From the NCBI GenBank assembly GCA_030425185.1, contig JAUIAU010000019.1, positions 1 to 57,380 of the forward strand: a stretch of DNA of 57,380 nucleotides. Reading direction: 5' to 3'. The notes under the pieces were generated by a model. That model was not told where the DNA came from and did not search any database. It worked only from the letters and a program-made list of their open reading frames with translations. Made by a program: the position numbers and the translations under genes. Shown in pieces: positions 27,542-37,789 of the stretch. This stretch comes from Alphaproteobacteria bacterium (GTDB taxonomy: Bacteria > Pseudomonadota > Alphaproteobacteria > Rhodobacterales > Rhodobacteraceae). Within the stretch, counting starts at the first letter, position 1. Each line of letters opens with the position of its first letter.

Positions 27542-29056
27542 ATGGCGCTCTTTCCCGAGTTCGCTCAGTTCGAGGCCGGGTTCGCGCGCGGCGAAAACCA
27601 GGTGGTCTACACGCGGCTTGCCGCCGACCTCGACACGCCCGTTTCGGTGATGCTGAAGCTCGCCCGGGCCCGCACCGACAGCTTCGTGCTCGAGTCGGTG
27701 ACCGGCGGCGAGGTGCGCGGACGCTACTCGGTGGTCGGGCTGAAACCCGACCTGATCTGGCGCTGCCGGGGCACCACGTCCGAGCTGAACCGCGACGCCC
27801 GCTTCGACCCGGAGGCGTTCCGCCCGGTCGAGGCCGACCCGCTGACCGCCCTGCGCGGCCTGATCGCGGAAAGCCGGATCGACATGCCCGACGACCTGCC
27901 GCCGATCGCGGCGGGTCTCTTCGGCTATCTCGGCTACGACATGGTGCGGCTTGTCGAGCGGCTGCCGAACGTCAATCCCGATCCCCTCGGCCTGCCCGAC
28001 GCGGTGCTGATGCGCCCCTCGGTCGTCGCGGTGCTCGACGGGGTCAAGGGCGAGGTGACCGTGGTCTCGCCCGCCTGGGCCGGGTCCGGGCTGACCGCCC
28101 GCGCCGCCTATGCGCAGGCGGCCGAACGGGTGATGGACGCCGTGCGCGACCTCGAACGCCCCGCCGAGGGCGAGACCCGCGATCTCGGCGAGGCCGCCCC
28201 GGTCGGCGAGGCGGTGTCGAACTTCGCCCATGACGCCTACCTGCAGGCGGTCGAGAAGGCCAAGGACTACATCCGCGCGGGCGACATCTTTCAGGTCGTG
28301 CCCTCGCAACGCTGGGCGCAGCACTTTCCCTACCCGCCCTTCGCGCTCTACCGCTCGCTGCGGCGCACCAACCCGTCGCCCTTCATGTTCTTCTTCAACT
28401 TCGGCGGCTTCCAGGTCATAGGCGCCTCGCCCGAGATCCTCGTCCGCGTGTTCGGGCGCGAGGTGACGATCCGGCCGATCGCGGGCACCCGCAAGCGCGG
28501 CGCGACCCCGGTCGAGGACAAGGCGCTGGAACTGGACCTGCTCGCCGACCCCAAGGAACTGGCCGAACACCTGATGCTGCTCGATCTCGGGCGCAACGAC
28601 GTCGGCCGGGTCTCGAAGATCGGCACGGTCCGCCCGACCGAGGAATTCATCGTCGAGCGCTATTCCCACGTCATGCACATCGTCTCGAACGTGGTGGGCG
28701 AACTCAGCGAGGATCACGACGCCCTGTCGGCCCTGCTGGCGGGGATGCCCGCGGGCACCGTCTCGGGCGCGCCCAAGGTCCGCGCGATGGAGATCATCGA
28801 CGAACTGGAGCCGGAAAAGCGCGGCGTCTACGGCGGCGGTGTCGGCTATTTCGCGGCGAACGGCGACATGGACATGTGCATCGCCCTGCGCACCGCCGTG
28901 CTGAAGGACCAGACGCTCTACATCCAGGCCGGCGGCGGCGTCGTCTACGACAGCGACCCCGAGGCCGAGTTCCAGGAAACCGTCAACAAGTCCCGCGCCA
29001 TCCGCCGCGCGGCCGAGGAAGCAGGCCTCTTCGCCAAGTCGGACCGGAACGGCTGA
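27542..29056 (+). CDS. trpE: Anthranilate synthase component I
   Basis: Makes anthranilate from chorismate and ammonia, the first step of tryptophan synthesis; TrpG supplies ammonia from glutamine. It has 504 residues. The chorismate-binding domain shows RPIAGTRKRG, LAEHLMLLDLGRNDVGRVS, VMHIVSNVVGEL, GTVSGAPKVRAMEIIDELE and QAGGGVVYDSDPEAEFQET. The N-terminal region ESVTGGEVRGRYSVVG is the tryptophan feedback site type (LLES in enteric enzymes). It is separated from trpGDC by an opposite-strand gene, as in Rhodobacter sphaeroides. Confidence 0.97.
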   Translation: MALFPEFAQFEAGFARGENQVVYTRLAADLDTPVSVMLKLARARTDSFVLESVTGGEVRGRYSVVGLKPDLIWRCRGTTSELNRDARFDPEAFRPVEADPLTALRGLIAESRIDMPDDLPPIAAGLFGYLGYDMVRLVERLPNVNPDPLGLPDAVLMRPSVVAVLDGVKGEVTVVSPAWAGSGLTARAAYAQAAERVMDAVRDLERPAEGETRDLGEAAPVGEAVSNFAHDAYLQAVEKAKDYIRAGDIFQVVPSQRWAQHFPYPPFALYRSLRRTNPSPFMFFFNFGGFQVIGASPEILVRVFGREVTIRPIAGTRKRGATPVEDKALELDLLADPKELAEHLMLLDLGRNDVGRVSKIGTVRPTEEFIVERYSHVMHIVSNVVGELSEDHDALSALLAGMPAGTVSGAPKVRAMEIIDELEPEKRGVYGGGVGYFAANGDMDMCIALRTAVLKDQTLYIQAGGGVVYDSDPEAEFQETVNKSRAIRRAAEEAGLFAKSDRNG

Positions 29057-29078
29057 GGCGGACGGTCCCGCCGCCTCA
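29054..29078. terminator. Bidirectional terminator formed by two stop codons
   Basis: TGAGGCGG (29054-29061) and CCGCCTCA (29071-29078) are perfect inverted arms around a 9-nt loop. The first TGA is the trpE stop and the last TCA is the complement of the stop of the convergent gene, so the palindrome is built from both gene ends. Confidence 0.65.
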
Positions 29079-30419
29079 GAACTCGTCGAGCATCAGCGCG
29101 GAAATCGGCGCGACCGCCATCCCGGCGGCGCGGCGGCCCCCAATCCAGTTGGTCAGCGCCTCCAGCGTCTCGGGACGCACCGTCCCCAGCACCGCCACCG
29201 CGGCCGCGCGGTCTGCCTCGAAGGCGGCGCGGTCGAGATAGCGCTCGATCAGCGGCGCGGCCTCGTCGCCCGAATCCAGCACGCTGAACAGCTTGGCCTC
29301 GGGAACGCCCGCCGCCTCGGCAACCTGCCCCAGCGTGTCGAGGCCCTGCGGCAGCGCCACGAGGCCATGCCCGGTCCGCGCCAAGAGCCCCGTCACCGCC
29401 GTCATCCGCGCCCGGTCGCGCAGGATCGGGCTTTCGGGCGGGATCAGCACGCCCACCGCGCTCGGCAGCGCGGCCAGCAGGTCGGCCATCAGCGCGCTCA
29501 ACTCGGACGGCGTCGCCTCGGCGGGCAGCGCGTCGGCCAGCACCAGAACCTCGTGCCCGGTCGCCCGATAGCCCTCGGCCGCCGCCGCCGCCCCGGAGGT
29601 GCGCGGGTCGAGCGCCACCGTCAGCGGCGCGGGAAAGCCTGCGACCGCGGCCTGCGGCAGGGCATCGCCGGTCCGGTCGATCAGCACGATGGAATAGACC
29701 GGCAACCCGGGGCTGAGCGGCAGACGCAGCGCGTTGCGCTCCAGCGCCCCCTCCGCCTGCGTGGCGGGCTCTACCGCGGCAACCTCGGGCGCGACGGGGG
29801 TCTCGGTCCCGATGCTGGGCAGGCGTCCGGTCACCACGGCGGCGCGCGCCGCCTCGGCGGGCGTCGGCGCGGCCTCCGCCTCGTCGGTCGCGACCGGTTC
29901 CGGCTCAACCACCGGCGCCGCCTCCGGCTCCGGCGCAGGCTCCGCAACCGGCTCCGGGTCCGGCGCGACCTCGGCGTCCTCGGTCACCGGCAGGCCCTCC
30001 GGCGCATCGCGCAACAGCGGCGCGGCGGGCGGGGCGACCGGCACGTCCGGGGCGGTCTCGGCGCGGGCCACCTCGACCGGGTCCGCGCTGGTCTCCGGGG
30101 TCTCGGGCAGCACCGGTCCTTCCGGCACCTCGGGCAGACGCACGCCCGGCGCGGGGGCGGTGTCGGCACCGCCCGGCGTCTCGGGCGCCTCGGGCACCTC
30201 GGCGCGCGGCGCGGCCTCGGTCCCCGGCGCGATCGGATCGGCGGTTCCCGGCGTCCGCATCCCCGGGGCCACCGTCGCGGCGTCGAACCCGCTGCCGCGC
30301 GGCACCTCGACAGGCTCGGCGCGCGGGCCCAGCAGCGGCGCGTTCAGCGACGCCCCGACCACCACGAGGGTCGAGACCAGCGCGCCCCAGATCAGCCCGG
30401 AGAGTAAACCCTTCAGCAT
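29076..30419 (-). CDS. YibQ-like divergent polysaccharide deacetylase, membrane-anchored
   Basis: A 447-residue protein: N-terminal membrane anchor or signal ([30 protein letters not shown]), then about 170 residues of disordered Pro/Glu/Ala-rich linker, then a C-terminal divergent polysaccharide deacetylase domain (about 235-447, [34 protein letters not shown]...). Members of this family often lack the full metal site of true deacetylases; I see no clear His-rich motif here. It may act on cell-wall or surface polysaccharide, but no activity is proven. It lies on the opposite strand between trpE and trpG. Confidence 0.85.
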   Translation of the reverse strand: MLKGLLSGLIWGALVSTLVVVGASLNAPLLGPRAEPVEVPRGSGFDAATVAPGMRTPGTADPIAPGTEAAPRAEVPEAPETPGGADTAPAPGVRLPEVPEGPVLPETPETSADPVEVARAETAPDVPVAPPAAPLLRDAPEGLPVTEDAEVAPDPEPVAEPAPEPEAAPVVEPEPVATDEAEAAPTPAEAARAAVVTGRLPSIGTETPVAPEVAAVEPATQAEGALERNALRLPLSPGLPVYSIVLIDRTGDALPQAAVAGFPAPLTVALDPRTSGAAAAAEGYRATGHEVLVLADALPAEATPSELSALMADLLAALPSAVGVLIPPESPILRDRARMTAVTGLLARTGHGLVALPQGLDTLGQVAEAAGVPEAKLFSVLDSGDEAAPLIERYLDRAAFEADRAAAVAVLGTVRPETLEALTNWIGGRRAAGMAVAPISALMLDEF

Positions 30420-30587
30420 GTCGCCTGCCCTGCTCCTTGTCGGTTCGGTCTTCGGCCCGGTCCGCCGCCGCACCGGCCTGCGCATCCCGCAGCCTTGACC
30501 CCGGCCTTTGCCTTGGCCCATCTATACCGCGACCGGCGCGCAGGGTGCACCCCCCTTGAAGCAGGCGCAAGGCAGGAGAGGCGCGCA

Positions 30588-31169
30588 ATGCTATTGCTCA
30601 TCGACAATTATGACAGCTTCACCTTCAACCTTGTCCATTATCTGGGCGAGCTTGGGGCCGATGTCACCGTGCGCCGCAACGATGCGCTCGACGTGCAGGA
30701 GGCGCTTGCCCTGAAACCGGCGGGCATCGTGCTGTCGCCCGGCCCCTGCGACCCGGACCAGGCCGGAATCTGCCTTGCCCTGACCGAGGCCGCCGCCGAG
30801 ACCCGCACGCCGCTCCTCGGCGTCTGCCTCGGGCACCAGACCATCGGGCAGGCCTTCGGCGGCAAGGTCGTCCGCTGCCACGAGATCGTCCACGGCAAGA
30901 TGGGCACCATGCACCACGCCGGCAAAGGCCTGTTCGAGGGCCTGCCCTCGCCCTTTGCCGCCACCCGCTACCACTCGCTGGTGGTGGATCGCGACAGCCT
31001 GCCCGACTGCCTCGACGTTACCGCCTGGCTTGAGGACGGCACCATCATGGGCCTGCAGCACCGGACGCTGCCGGTCCACGGCGTGCAGTTCCACCCGGAA
31101 TCGATCCGCTCCGAGCACGGCCATGCGATGCTCGGCAACTTCCTGAAGACCCTGAAGGTGCCCGCATGA
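30588..31169 (+). CDS. trpG: Anthranilate synthase component II (glutamine amidotransferase)
   Basis: Class I glutamine amidotransferase that feeds ammonia to TrpE; 193 residues. The triad is visible: nucleophile Cys in [15 protein letters not shown], and His and Glu in GVQFHPESI. The start at 30588 follows AGGAGAG. It overlaps trpD by four bases. The short divergent region to the YibQ-like gene (30420-30587) must carry its promoter; I see no tryptophan-rich leader peptide there. Confidence 0.97.
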   Translation: MLLLIDNYDSFTFNLVHYLGELGADVTVRRNDALDVQEALALKPAGIVLSPGPCDPDQAGICLALTEAAAETRTPLLGVCLGHQTIGQAFGGKVVRCHEIVHGKMGTMHHAGKGLFEGLPSPFAATRYHSLVVDRDSLPDCLDVTAWLEDGTIMGLQHRTLPVHGVQFHPESIRSEHGHAMLGNFLKTLKVPA

Positions 31170-32191
31170 GTGATGCCCTGAAGCCGCTGATCGGCACGGC
31201 CGCCGAGCGTCCCCTGACCCGCGCCGAGGCCGAATCCGCCTTCAACGCGCTGTTCGAGGGCGAGGCGACCCCCAGCCAGATGGGCGGCTTCCTGATGGCG
31301 CTGCGCACGCGGGGCGAAACGGTCGACGAATACGCCGCCGCCGCTGCCGTGATGCGCGCCAAGTGCAACCCGGTGAAGGCTCCGGAAGGCGCGATGGACA
31401 TCGTCGGCACCGGCGGCGACGGCAAGGGCACGCTCAACATCTCGACCGCCACCGCCTTCGTTGTCGCGGGCGCGGGCGTGCCGGTCGCCAAGCACGGCAA
31501 CCGCAACCTGAGTTCCAAGTCCGGCGCCGCCGACGTGCTGACCCAGATGGGGATCGAGGTGATGGTCGGCCCGCCCGTCGTCGAGGCCGCGCTGGCCGAG
31601 GTCGGCATCGCCTTCATGATGGCCCCGATGCACCACCCGGCGATCCGTCACGTCATGCCGACGCGCGCCGAACTGGGCACCCGGACGATCTTCAACATCC
31701 TCGGCCCGCTGACCAACCCGGCGGGCGTCAAGCGCCAGCTGACCGGGGCCTTCGCCCGTCCGCTGATCCGCCCGATGGCCGAGACCCTCGCCCAGCTCGG
31801 GTCCGAGACCGCCTGGATCGTCCACGGTTCGGACGGCACCGACGAGCTCAGCATCGCGGGCGTCTCCTGGGTCGCGGCGCTGGAAAACGGCGCGGTGACC
31901 GAGCGCGAGCTCCACCCGGAGGACGCGGGCCTCCCCGTCCACCCGTTCGAGGCCATCCTCGGCGGAACCCCGGCCGAGAACGGGGCGGCCTTCCGGGCGC
32001 TGCTCGACGGGGCGCCCTCGGCCTACCGGGACGCGGTCTGCCTGAACGCGGCGGCAGCGCTGATGGTGTCGGGCACGGTCGGCTCGCTGCGCGACGGCGC
32101 GGTGCTGGCCGCCGAGAGCCTCGACAGCGGCGCGGCCAAGGCCAAGGTCGAGGCGCTCGCCCGCCTGACCTCCGCCGCCGCGCCGGGCTGA
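31166..32191 (+). CDS. trpD: Anthranilate phosphoribosyltransferase
   Basis: Second step of tryptophan synthesis: joins anthranilate and PRPP. It has 341 residues. The PRPP motif is [17 protein letters not shown] and the anthranilate/PRPP loop is [49 protein letters not shown] is the family signature. Its ATGA overlap with trpG indicates coupling. A gap of 178 nt with phased repeats separates it from trpC, so the three genes may not be strictly one translation-coupled unit. Confidence 0.97.
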   Translation: MSDALKPLIGTAAERPLTRAEAESAFNALFEGEATPSQMGGFLMALRTRGETVDEYAAAAAVMRAKCNPVKAPEGAMDIVGTGGDGKGTLNISTATAFVVAGAGVPVAKHGNRNLSSKSGAADVLTQMGIEVMVGPPVVEAALAEVGIAFMMAPMHHPAIRHVMPTRAELGTRTIFNILGPLTNPAGVKRQLTGAFARPLIRPMAETLAQLGSETAWIVHGSDGTDELSIAGVSWVAALENGAVTERELHPEDAGLPVHPFEAILGGTPAENGAAFRALLDGAPSAYRDAVCLNAAAALMVSGTVGSLRDGAVLAAESLDSGAAKAKVEALARLTSAAAPG

Positions 32192-32196
32192 GGCGT

Positions 32197-32264
32197 GCAC
32201 CGACAGGCGCACCGACAGGCGCACCGACACGATACCGACGTGATACCGACGTTGCACCGACGTG
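32197..32264 (+). repeat. Six phased ACCGAC repeats between trpD and trpC
   Basis: ACCGAC occurs at 32199, 32211, 32223, 32234, 32245 and 32256, spaced 12, 12, 11, 11 and 11 bp, about one helical turn each. Four copies are preceded by GC and two by AT, and copies 4-6 are followed by GT. The rest of the 178-nt trpD-trpC gap shows no such pattern and no gene. Confidence 0.85.
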
Positions 32265-32369
32265 GCTTTTCCCGCGTTTCCAGGGACTTGCCCGGCGACG
32301 GACCGCCAGCACGACCGCGCCCCCGCAACGCCGCTTTTCATCACCGCGCGCAACGGGTATTTCAACGCC

Positions 32370-33179
32370 ATGAGTGACATTCTCGACCGCATCAGGGCCT
32401 ACAAGCTCGACGAGATCGCCGCCGCCAAGGCCGAGCGCCCGCTGGCCAGCCTGGAGGCCGACGCCGCCGAAGCTGGCCCGACCCGTGGCTTCGCCGACGC
32501 CCTCGCCCGCGCCAGCGCAACCGGCTACGGGCTGATCGCCGAGATCAAGAAAGCCAGCCCGTCCAAGGGGTTGATCCGCGCAGACTTCGATCCGCCCGCG
32601 CTCGCCCGCGCCTATGCCGAGGGCGGCGCGACTTGCCTGTCGGTGCTGACCGACGGTCCCAGCTTCCAGGGCGCGCCCGAGTACCTGACCGCCGCCCGCG
32701 CCTCGGTGGACCTGCCCGCGTTGCGCAAGGATTTCCTTTACGACCCCTACCAGGTCGTCGAGGCCCGCGCCTGGGGCGCCGACTGCATCCTGATCATCAT
32801 GGCCAGCGTCTCGGACGCCCAGGCCGCCGAACTGGAAGCCGCCGCCACCGAGTGGAACATGGACGTCCTCGTCGAGGTTCACGACGCCGACGAACTGACC
32901 CGGGCCAGCGCGCTGAAGTCGCCGCTTCTCGGCATAAACAACCGCAATCTCAAGACCTTCGAGACCACGCTTGAGACGACGAAACACCTCGCGCGGCGGG
33001 CCGAGCCGGACAGGCTTCTGGTCTCGGAATCGGGGCTTTCGACCCCCGCGGACCTGGCCGAGATGGCCCGCTACGGCGCGCGCTGCTTCCTGATCGGCGA
33101 GAGCCTGATGCGGCAGGCGGACGTCGCCGCCGCGACCCGGGCGCTGCTGGCCAACCCGCTGACCTCGCAGGGGAACTGA
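32370..33179 (+). CDS. trpC: Indole-3-glycerol phosphate synthase
   Basis: Closes the indole ring from carboxyphenylamino-deoxyribulose phosphate; a 269-residue TIM barrel. Key segments are [21 protein letters not shown] with the catalytic Lys, [29 protein letters not shown] with the second catalytic Lys, [25 protein letters not shown] and VSESGL. The longer upstream frame from 32262 is not supported; [12 protein letters not shown] is the usual family start. Its stop overlaps the moaC start by one base. Confidence 0.97.
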   Translation: MSDILDRIRAYKLDEIAAAKAERPLASLEADAAEAGPTRGFADALARASATGYGLIAEIKKASPSKGLIRADFDPPALARAYAEGGATCLSVLTDGPSFQGAPEYLTAARASVDLPALRKDFLYDPYQVVEARAWGADCILIIMASVSDAQAAELEAAATEWNMDVLVEVHDADELTRASALKSPLLGINNRNLKTFETTLETTKHLARRAEPDRLLVSESGLSTPADLAEMARYGARCFLIGESLMRQADVAAATRALLANPLTSQGN

Positions 33180-33655
33180 TGGCCGAACTGACCCATTTCG
33201 ACGGCAGCGGCCATGCCCACATGGTCGATGTCTCGGGCAAGCCCGTCACCGACCGCATCGCGGTCGCCGAGGGCGCGGTGCGCATGGCCCCCGAGACGCT
33301 CGCGCTGATCACCGAGGGCCGCGCCAAGAAGGGCGACGTGCTCGCCGTGGCCCGCCTCGCCGGGATCATGGGCGCGAAGAAGACCGCCGACCTGATCCCG
33401 CTCTGTCACCCCCTCCCGATCACCAAGGTCGCGCTCGACCTGACCCCGGACGCGGAGCTGCCCGGCATCCGGATCGCCGCGACAGTCCGGACCTCGGGCC
33501 AGACCGGCGTCGAGATGGAGGCCCTGACCGCCGTCAGCACCGCGGCGCTCACGCTCTACGACATGGTCAAGGCCGCCGACCGCGCGATGACCATCGAAAG
33601 CATCCGCCTGCGGCTGAAGGACGGCGGCAAGTCCGGCCGCTACGAGGCGGAATGA
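33179..33655 (+). CDS. moaC: Cyclic pyranopterin monophosphate synthase
   Basis: Second enzyme of molybdenum cofactor synthesis; with MoaA it turns GTP into cyclic pyranopterin monophosphate. It has 158 residues. Conserved segments are [50 protein letters not shown] and [24 protein letters not shown]. Start and stop both overlap the flanking genes (TGATG with trpC, ATGA with moeA), so trpC-moaC-moeA are tightly coupled. Confidence 0.97.
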   Translation: MAELTHFDGSGHAHMVDVSGKPVTDRIAVAEGAVRMAPETLALITEGRAKKGDVLAVARLAGIMGAKKTADLIPLCHPLPITKVALDLTPDAELPGIRIAATVRTSGQTGVEMEALTAVSTAALTLYDMVKAADRAMTIESIRLRLKDGGKSGRYEAE

Positions 33656-34839
33656 TCCCGGTTTCCGAGGCGCTGGCGCAGCTCTTCGCGCTGATGACGC
33701 CGACCCCGACCGAGCGCGTGGGCCTCGCCGAGGCCCGCGGCCGCGTGCTGGCGGTCCCGGTAACCGCCCGCCGCGACCAGCCGCCCTTCGCCGCCTCCGC
33801 CATGGACGGCTACGCGGTGCCCGAGGGCGCGGTTCCGGCAGCCGTCTTCACCGTGATCGGCGAGGCCCGCGCGGGCGAGCGCTTCGCGGGCCGGGTCAGC
33901 CCCGGACAGGCGGTGCGCATCTTCACCGGGGCCCCGATCCCCGATGGGGCCGTCCGCGTCGTCATCCAGGAGGACGTGACCCGCGACGGCGACCGGATCA
34001 CCCTGTCCGACGGCCTCGATGCCGGGCCGCACATCCGCCCCGCGGGCGGCGACTTCCGCACCGGGGAGGTCTTCGCGGCCCCCCGGCGTCTCGGCCCCGG
34101 CGAGATCGCCCTGCTGGCCGCGATGAACTGCCCCGAGGTGACCGTGCACCGACGTCCCGAGGTCGCGCTGATCGCCACTGGCGACGAGTTGGTGCAGCCC
34201 GGCGAGACGCCCGGCCCGGACCAGATCGTGGCCTCGAACAGCTACGGGCTGAAGGCGCTGGTCGAGGACGCGGGCTGCATCGCCCGCCTGCTGCCGATCG
34301 CCCGCGACACGATGGAGAGCCTCGACACCGTGCTCGGTCTGGCCGAGGGCGCGGACCTGATCGTGACCATCGGCGGGGCCTCGGTCGGCGACCATGACCT
34401 CGTGGCCAAGGCACTGGCCGCGCGCGGCGCCGACATGGCCTTTCACAAGGTCGCCATGCGCCCCGGCAAGCCGCTGATGGCGGGCAAGCTGCCGGAGGGT
34501 GTGCTGGGCAGCGCGGCGCTGATCGGGCTGCCGGGCAACCCGGTTTCGGCGCTGGTCTGCGGGCACGTGTTCCTGCGCCCGGCCCTCGACGCGCTGCACG
34601 GGCTGCCGCCCCGTCCCGCTGCGCGCGGCCGTGCAATCCTGGGCGAACCAATCGCCGCGAACGGCCCGCGCGAACACTACCTGCGCGCCCGGACCGACGC
34701 GGACGGCCGGGTCGCCGCCGCCACGCGTCAGGACAGTGCCCTGCTGTCGGTGCTGGCCGATGCCGACTGCCTGATCGTGCGCCCGCCGCATGCCCCGGCG
34801 GCCACGCCCGGCGAAACGGTCGAGACCCTGCCGCTCTGA
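33652..34839 (+). CDS. moeA: Molybdopterin molybdenumtransferase
   Basis: Inserts molybdate into adenylated molybdopterin to complete the cofactor. It has 395 residues. Landmarks are [13 protein letters not shown] near residue 43, [56 protein letters not shown] and [10 protein letters not shown]. It overlaps moaC by four bases and is the last gene of the trpGDC-moaC-moeA run before the lexA promoter. Confidence 0.97.
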   Translation: MIPVSEALAQLFALMTPTPTERVGLAEARGRVLAVPVTARRDQPPFAASAMDGYAVPEGAVPAAVFTVIGEARAGERFAGRVSPGQAVRIFTGAPIPDGAVRVVIQEDVTRDGDRITLSDGLDAGPHIRPAGGDFRTGEVFAAPRRLGPGEIALLAAMNCPEVTVHRRPEVALIATGDELVQPGETPGPDQIVASNSYGLKALVEDAGCIARLLPIARDTMESLDTVLGLAEGADLIVTIGGASVGDHDLVAKALAARGADMAFHKVAMRPGKPLMAGKLPEGVLGSAALIGLPGNPVSALVCGHVFLRPALDALHGLPPRPAARGRAILGEPIAANGPREHYLRARTDADGRVAAATRQDSALLSVLADADCLIVRPPHAPAATPGETVETLPL

Positions 34840-34866
34840 CCCAAGATTTCGCGTTATGCGGGATTC

Positions 34867-34895
34867 TTGACACAAAACGGGAACAGCGATAGAAC
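34867..34895 (+). promoter_or_regulatory. lexA promoter with SOS (LexA) box
   Basis: TTGACA (34867-34872) and TAGAAC (34890-34895) are spaced 17 nt. GAAC-AGCGATA-GAAC at 34881-34895 is the complement form of the alphaproteobacterial LexA box GTTC-N7-GTTC and overlaps the -10, so LexA binding would repress its own gene. Confidence 0.85.
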
Positions 34896-34911
34896 ATCCC
34901 GTAACAGGCCC

Positions 34912-34920
34912 TGTGGATAA
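34912..34920 (+). promoter_or_regulatory. DnaA box in the lexA leader
   Basis: TGTGGATAA, an exact complement of the consensus DnaA box, lies between the SOS box and the lexA start. The same 9-mer with similar flanks (CCCTGTGGATAAG) occurs upstream of nrdJ at 17070. Confidence 0.4.
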
Positions 34921-34956
34921 GTCCCCCCGGGCCGCGCTGGTCAGGGAGTGCCGCCG

Positions 34957-35667
34957 ATGTTGACGCGCAAGCAGATCGACCTTCTGGAATTCATCCACAA
35001 GCGCATCCAGCGCGACGGGGTGCCGCCGAGCTTCGACGAGATGAAGGATCACCTCGACCTGCGCTCGAAATCCGGCATCCACCGCCTGATCACCGCCCTC
35101 GAGGAGCGCGGCTTCATCGAGCGCCTGCCCCACAAGGCCCGGGCGCTGGAGATCAAGAAGCTGCCCGAGGTGCTGCAGGACCGCGCCGCGCCGCGCCCCC
35201 AGCGGTTCAACCCGCAGGTCATCGACGGCGACCGCAGCGACACCCCGCCGCCCGCCGCAGCGCAGCCCGTCGACCAGGAGCGCGTGATCGACGTGCCGCT
35301 GATGGGCCGGATCGCCGCCGGCACCCCGATCGCCGCCATCGCGCACCGCGAACGCGGGGTCTCGGTGCCCTCGTCCCTGCTCTCGACCACCGGCCATCAC
35401 TACGCGCTGGAGGTGAAGGGCGACTCGATGATCGAGGCCGGGATCAACCAGGGCGACATCGTCGTGATCCGGGAACAGAACACCGCCCAGAGCGGCGAGA
35501 TCGTCGTGGCCCTCGTCGACGGACAGGAAGCGACGCTGAAGATCTTCAAGCGGTTCGGCGACAAGATCGCGCTGGAAGCGGCCAACCCCGCCTACCCGAC
35601 CCGCGTCTACCCCTCCGACCAGGTCGAGGTGCAGGGACGCCTCGTCGGGCTGATCCGCAGCTACTGA
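34957..35667 (+). CDS. lexA: LexA repressor of the SOS regulon
   Basis: Represses DNA-damage genes and cleaves itself when RecA filaments form. It has 236 residues. The N-terminal winged HTH ([53 protein letters not shown]) is followed by a longer linker than in E. coli, the Ala-Gly cleavage site in RIAAGTP, and the catalytic dyad S157 (GDSM) and K195 (LKIFKR). The ATG at 34957 follows GGGAG; a GTG at 34948 overlaps that site and is less likely. It regulates itself through the box at 34881, and uvrA through 46024. Its end overlaps comEC by 7 bp on the other strand. Confidence 0.97.
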   Translation: MLTRKQIDLLEFIHKRIQRDGVPPSFDEMKDHLDLRSKSGIHRLITALEERGFIERLPHKARALEIKKLPEVLQDRAAPRPQRFNPQVIDGDRSDTPPPAAAQPVDQERVIDVPLMGRIAAGTPIAAIAHRERGVSVPSSLLSTTGHHYALEVKGDSMIEAGINQGDIVVIREQNTAQSGEIVVALVDGQEATLKIFKRFGDKIALEAANPAYPTRVYPSDQVEVQGRLVGLIRSY

Positions 35668-37748
35668 CGCGCGGTCCACGGACGGCGCGCGCCTTCGGCT
35701 GCCGTCATCCTGAGGCCGTCGCCGTCGCGGGACAGGGCAACCGACCCCGTGCGCCGGAAAAGCGCCCCATCGAGCACCGTGCAGGGCCCGAGGTCCCGTG
35801 GCAGCCGCTCGGGTGTGACCACGACGACTCCCGGCATGCAGGCGCCGCGGGCCACCTCCGCCGCCGCCTTGCCCCGGACATGGACGATCCGCCAGCCGTT
35901 CACGTCCAGATCGCTGCGCGCGCGGGACTGCGTCACGCCTGGCCGAGCGGCGGCGACCTCCTGCGGGACGGCGTCGCCATCGTTCTGCAACCAGCTTTCG
36001 GCGGCAAAGCCGTCGCCGCGCGGCTTCGACAGCACGCGCCCCGCCTCCGAGGCGACCCCGACCAGCGTGCCGCCGGGCGAGATCAGGACCTCTGGCCGGG
36101 TCGCGCCGGTCCAGAGCCCCAGCGCCAGCCCCAGCGGCAGGACGGCCCCGACCCGCAGCGCGCGCCACGGCCCCAGCGTCAGCATCAGCCCGCCTGCCGT
36201 GATCAGCGGCAGGACCCATGGCCCCGGGGAAACGACGCTGCGCACCGCCCCGGGCTGGGCCGCGACGAGGTGCGCGACCCCGAGGATCCAGGCGATGCCC
36301 TGTTCCATCGCCCAGAGGCCCGCGCCCTCCAGCCCGAGCGGCCAGAGCACCGCCGCCACAAGCGCCCCGGGCATGACGACCAGCCCCATGACCGGCACGG
36401 CGGCCAGGTTCGCAAAGAACCCGTAGGCAGCCCAGATGTTGAAGATCGCGGCGGCGAACGGGGCCGTGGCGGCCCCCGCCACCAGCGACGAGACCCCGAC
36501 GGCGGCACTGCCCCGGCTCCAGCGCGGCAGGCGGTGCCAGCCCGCGTCGCGCAGCCCGGCGAAGGCAGCGACAAGCGCGATGGTGGCGGCGAAGGACATC
36601 TGGAATCCCGCCTGCGTCACCGCCTCGGGCCGCAGCACCACGACGACCAGCGCGGCATAGGCGACGTTGCGCAACGACAGGGCACGCCGGTCGACCAAAA
36701 GCGCGCCCAGCATGAAGGCGGCCATCACGAAGGCGCGCTCGGTGGCGACGCTGGCCCCCGACAGCCCGAGGTAGAGCACCCCCACCAGCAGCGCGCCGGC
36801 GGCAGCGGGCTTGCGGGTATCGAGACGCAGCGCGAGCCAGGGCACCAGCGACAGCGCGGCGCGCAGGGCGAAGAACACCGCCCCGGTCAGCAGGCCCATG
36901 TGCAGGCCCGAGATCGCCAGCAGATGCGCGAGGTTCGACCGGCGCAGGTCCTCGACCCGGTCGGCGTCGAGACCTGATCGGTCGCCGGTGACGATGGCCA
37001 CAGCGAACCCGCCCATCGGGGCCGCGATCCGCTCCTGCAAGCCCTGCGACAGCGCCCTCCGGGCGGCATAGAGGCGAAGCGCCAGCCCCTCCGGCGGGGC
37101 GTCCCGCCACAGCATCAGCGGCGTGCGGGTGTAGCCGACCGCCCCCAGCTGCTCGAACCAGGCGAGGCGGCGGAAGTCGAAGCCGCCGGGCTCGACCGGG
37201 CCTTCGGGCGGCGACAGGTGGGCCGTGGCCATCACGGTCTGGCCCGGTGCGGGGGTGAACACGGGCGGCGGGCCGTGCAGCGAGAGGCGCACCCGCGCCG
37301 GGGTGCGTTCCGGCGGGATGTCGGCCATCCAGACCCGGTCGAGGGTCAGCCGCACGGCGTCAGAGCCGGAGCGGTCGATCTCGACGATCCGCCCCATGAC
37401 CGGGCCATAGGCGCGCCAGCCCAGCACCGGGGCCGCGACCGCCTGCGTTCTGAGTGCCGCCAGCACCAGACCCAGCAACAGCGCGGCGCAGGTCCAGAAC
37501 GCGGGCCGCAGGGTCCACGGCCCGGCGATTGCCACGCCGACCGCAAGCAGGCCCGAGACCCCGAGCGTCAGCACCAGCGCGCGCGGCGGCTCGACCGGCA
37601 GGGCGAAGTAGAGTGCCGCCCCCGCGCCGAAGGCGACCGCCAGCCACGGGAACAGCGCGCGGCGCGAGACCGGCGGTCCGCGCAGCAGGCGCGTGGCTTG
37701 TTCTCGGAAGCGCGATTGCCTAGACACCCGGCAACGCTCACCGAGCAT
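35661..37748 (-). CDS. comEC: ComEC/Rec2-type DNA uptake channel, without the C-terminal nuclease domain
   Basis: Inner-membrane protein that passes single-stranded DNA into the cytoplasm during natural transformation; 695 residues. It has an N-terminal DUF4131 region with OB-like part (about 40-210) and a polytopic competence domain (about 240-520) with the conserved [22 protein letters not shown] and [13 protein letters not shown] segments. The C-terminal 150 residues lack the HxHxDH metal site of the metallo-beta-lactamase domain seen in many ComEC proteins, so any nuclease function is absent or supplied elsewhere. It is divergent from gltX with a 41-nt gap, and its 3' end overlaps that of lexA. 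Confidence 0.9.
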   Translation of the reverse strand: MLGERCRVSRQSRFREQATRLLRGPPVSRRALFPWLAVAFGAGAALYFALPVEPPRALVLTLGVSGLLAVGVAIAGPWTLRPAFWTCAALLLGLVLAALRTQAVAAPVLGWRAYGPVMGRIVEIDRSGSDAVRLTLDRVWMADIPPERTPARVRLSLHGPPPVFTPAPGQTVMATAHLSPPEGPVEPGGFDFRRLAWFEQLGAVGYTRTPLMLWRDAPPEGLALRLYAARRALSQGLQERIAAPMGGFAVAIVTGDRSGLDADRVEDLRRSNLAHLLAISGLHMGLLTGAVFFALRAALSLVPWLALRLDTRKPAAAGALLVGVLYLGLSGASVATERAFVMAAFMLGALLVDRRALSLRNVAYAALVVVVLRPEAVTQAGFQMSFAATIALVAAFAGLRDAGWHRLPRWSRGSAAVGVSSLVAGAATAPFAAAIFNIWAAYGFFANLAAVPVMGLVVMPGALVAAVLWPLGLEGAGLWAMEQGIAWILGVAHLVAAQPGAVRSVVSPGPWVLPLITAGGLMLTLGPWRALRVGAVLPLGLALGLWTGATRPEVLISPGGTLVGVASEAGRVLSKPRGDGFAAESWLQNDGDAVPQEVAAARPGVTQSRARSDLDVNGWRIVHVRGKAAAEVARGACMPGVVVVTPERLPRDLGPCTVLDGALFRRTGSVALSRDGDGLRMTAAEGARRPWTARQ

Positions 37749-37789
37749 GGTTTCCAGAGGGTTAATCCGACCCGGAAAGGGGCTTCCCG

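Noticed and set aside
29076-30419. Highly Pro/Glu/Ala-rich middle of the YibQ-like protein as a separate repeat gene
   Set aside because: It is in frame between an N-terminal anchor and a C-terminal domain, so it is a linker of one protein.
30420-30587. Tryptophan leader peptide before trpG
   Set aside because: No short frame with Trp codons or a following terminator was found in this region.
32197-32264. Possible CRISPR array between trpD and trpC
   Set aside because: The repeats are only 6-8 bp with 11-12 bp period and no spacers, so this is a short tandem or phased array, not CRISPR.
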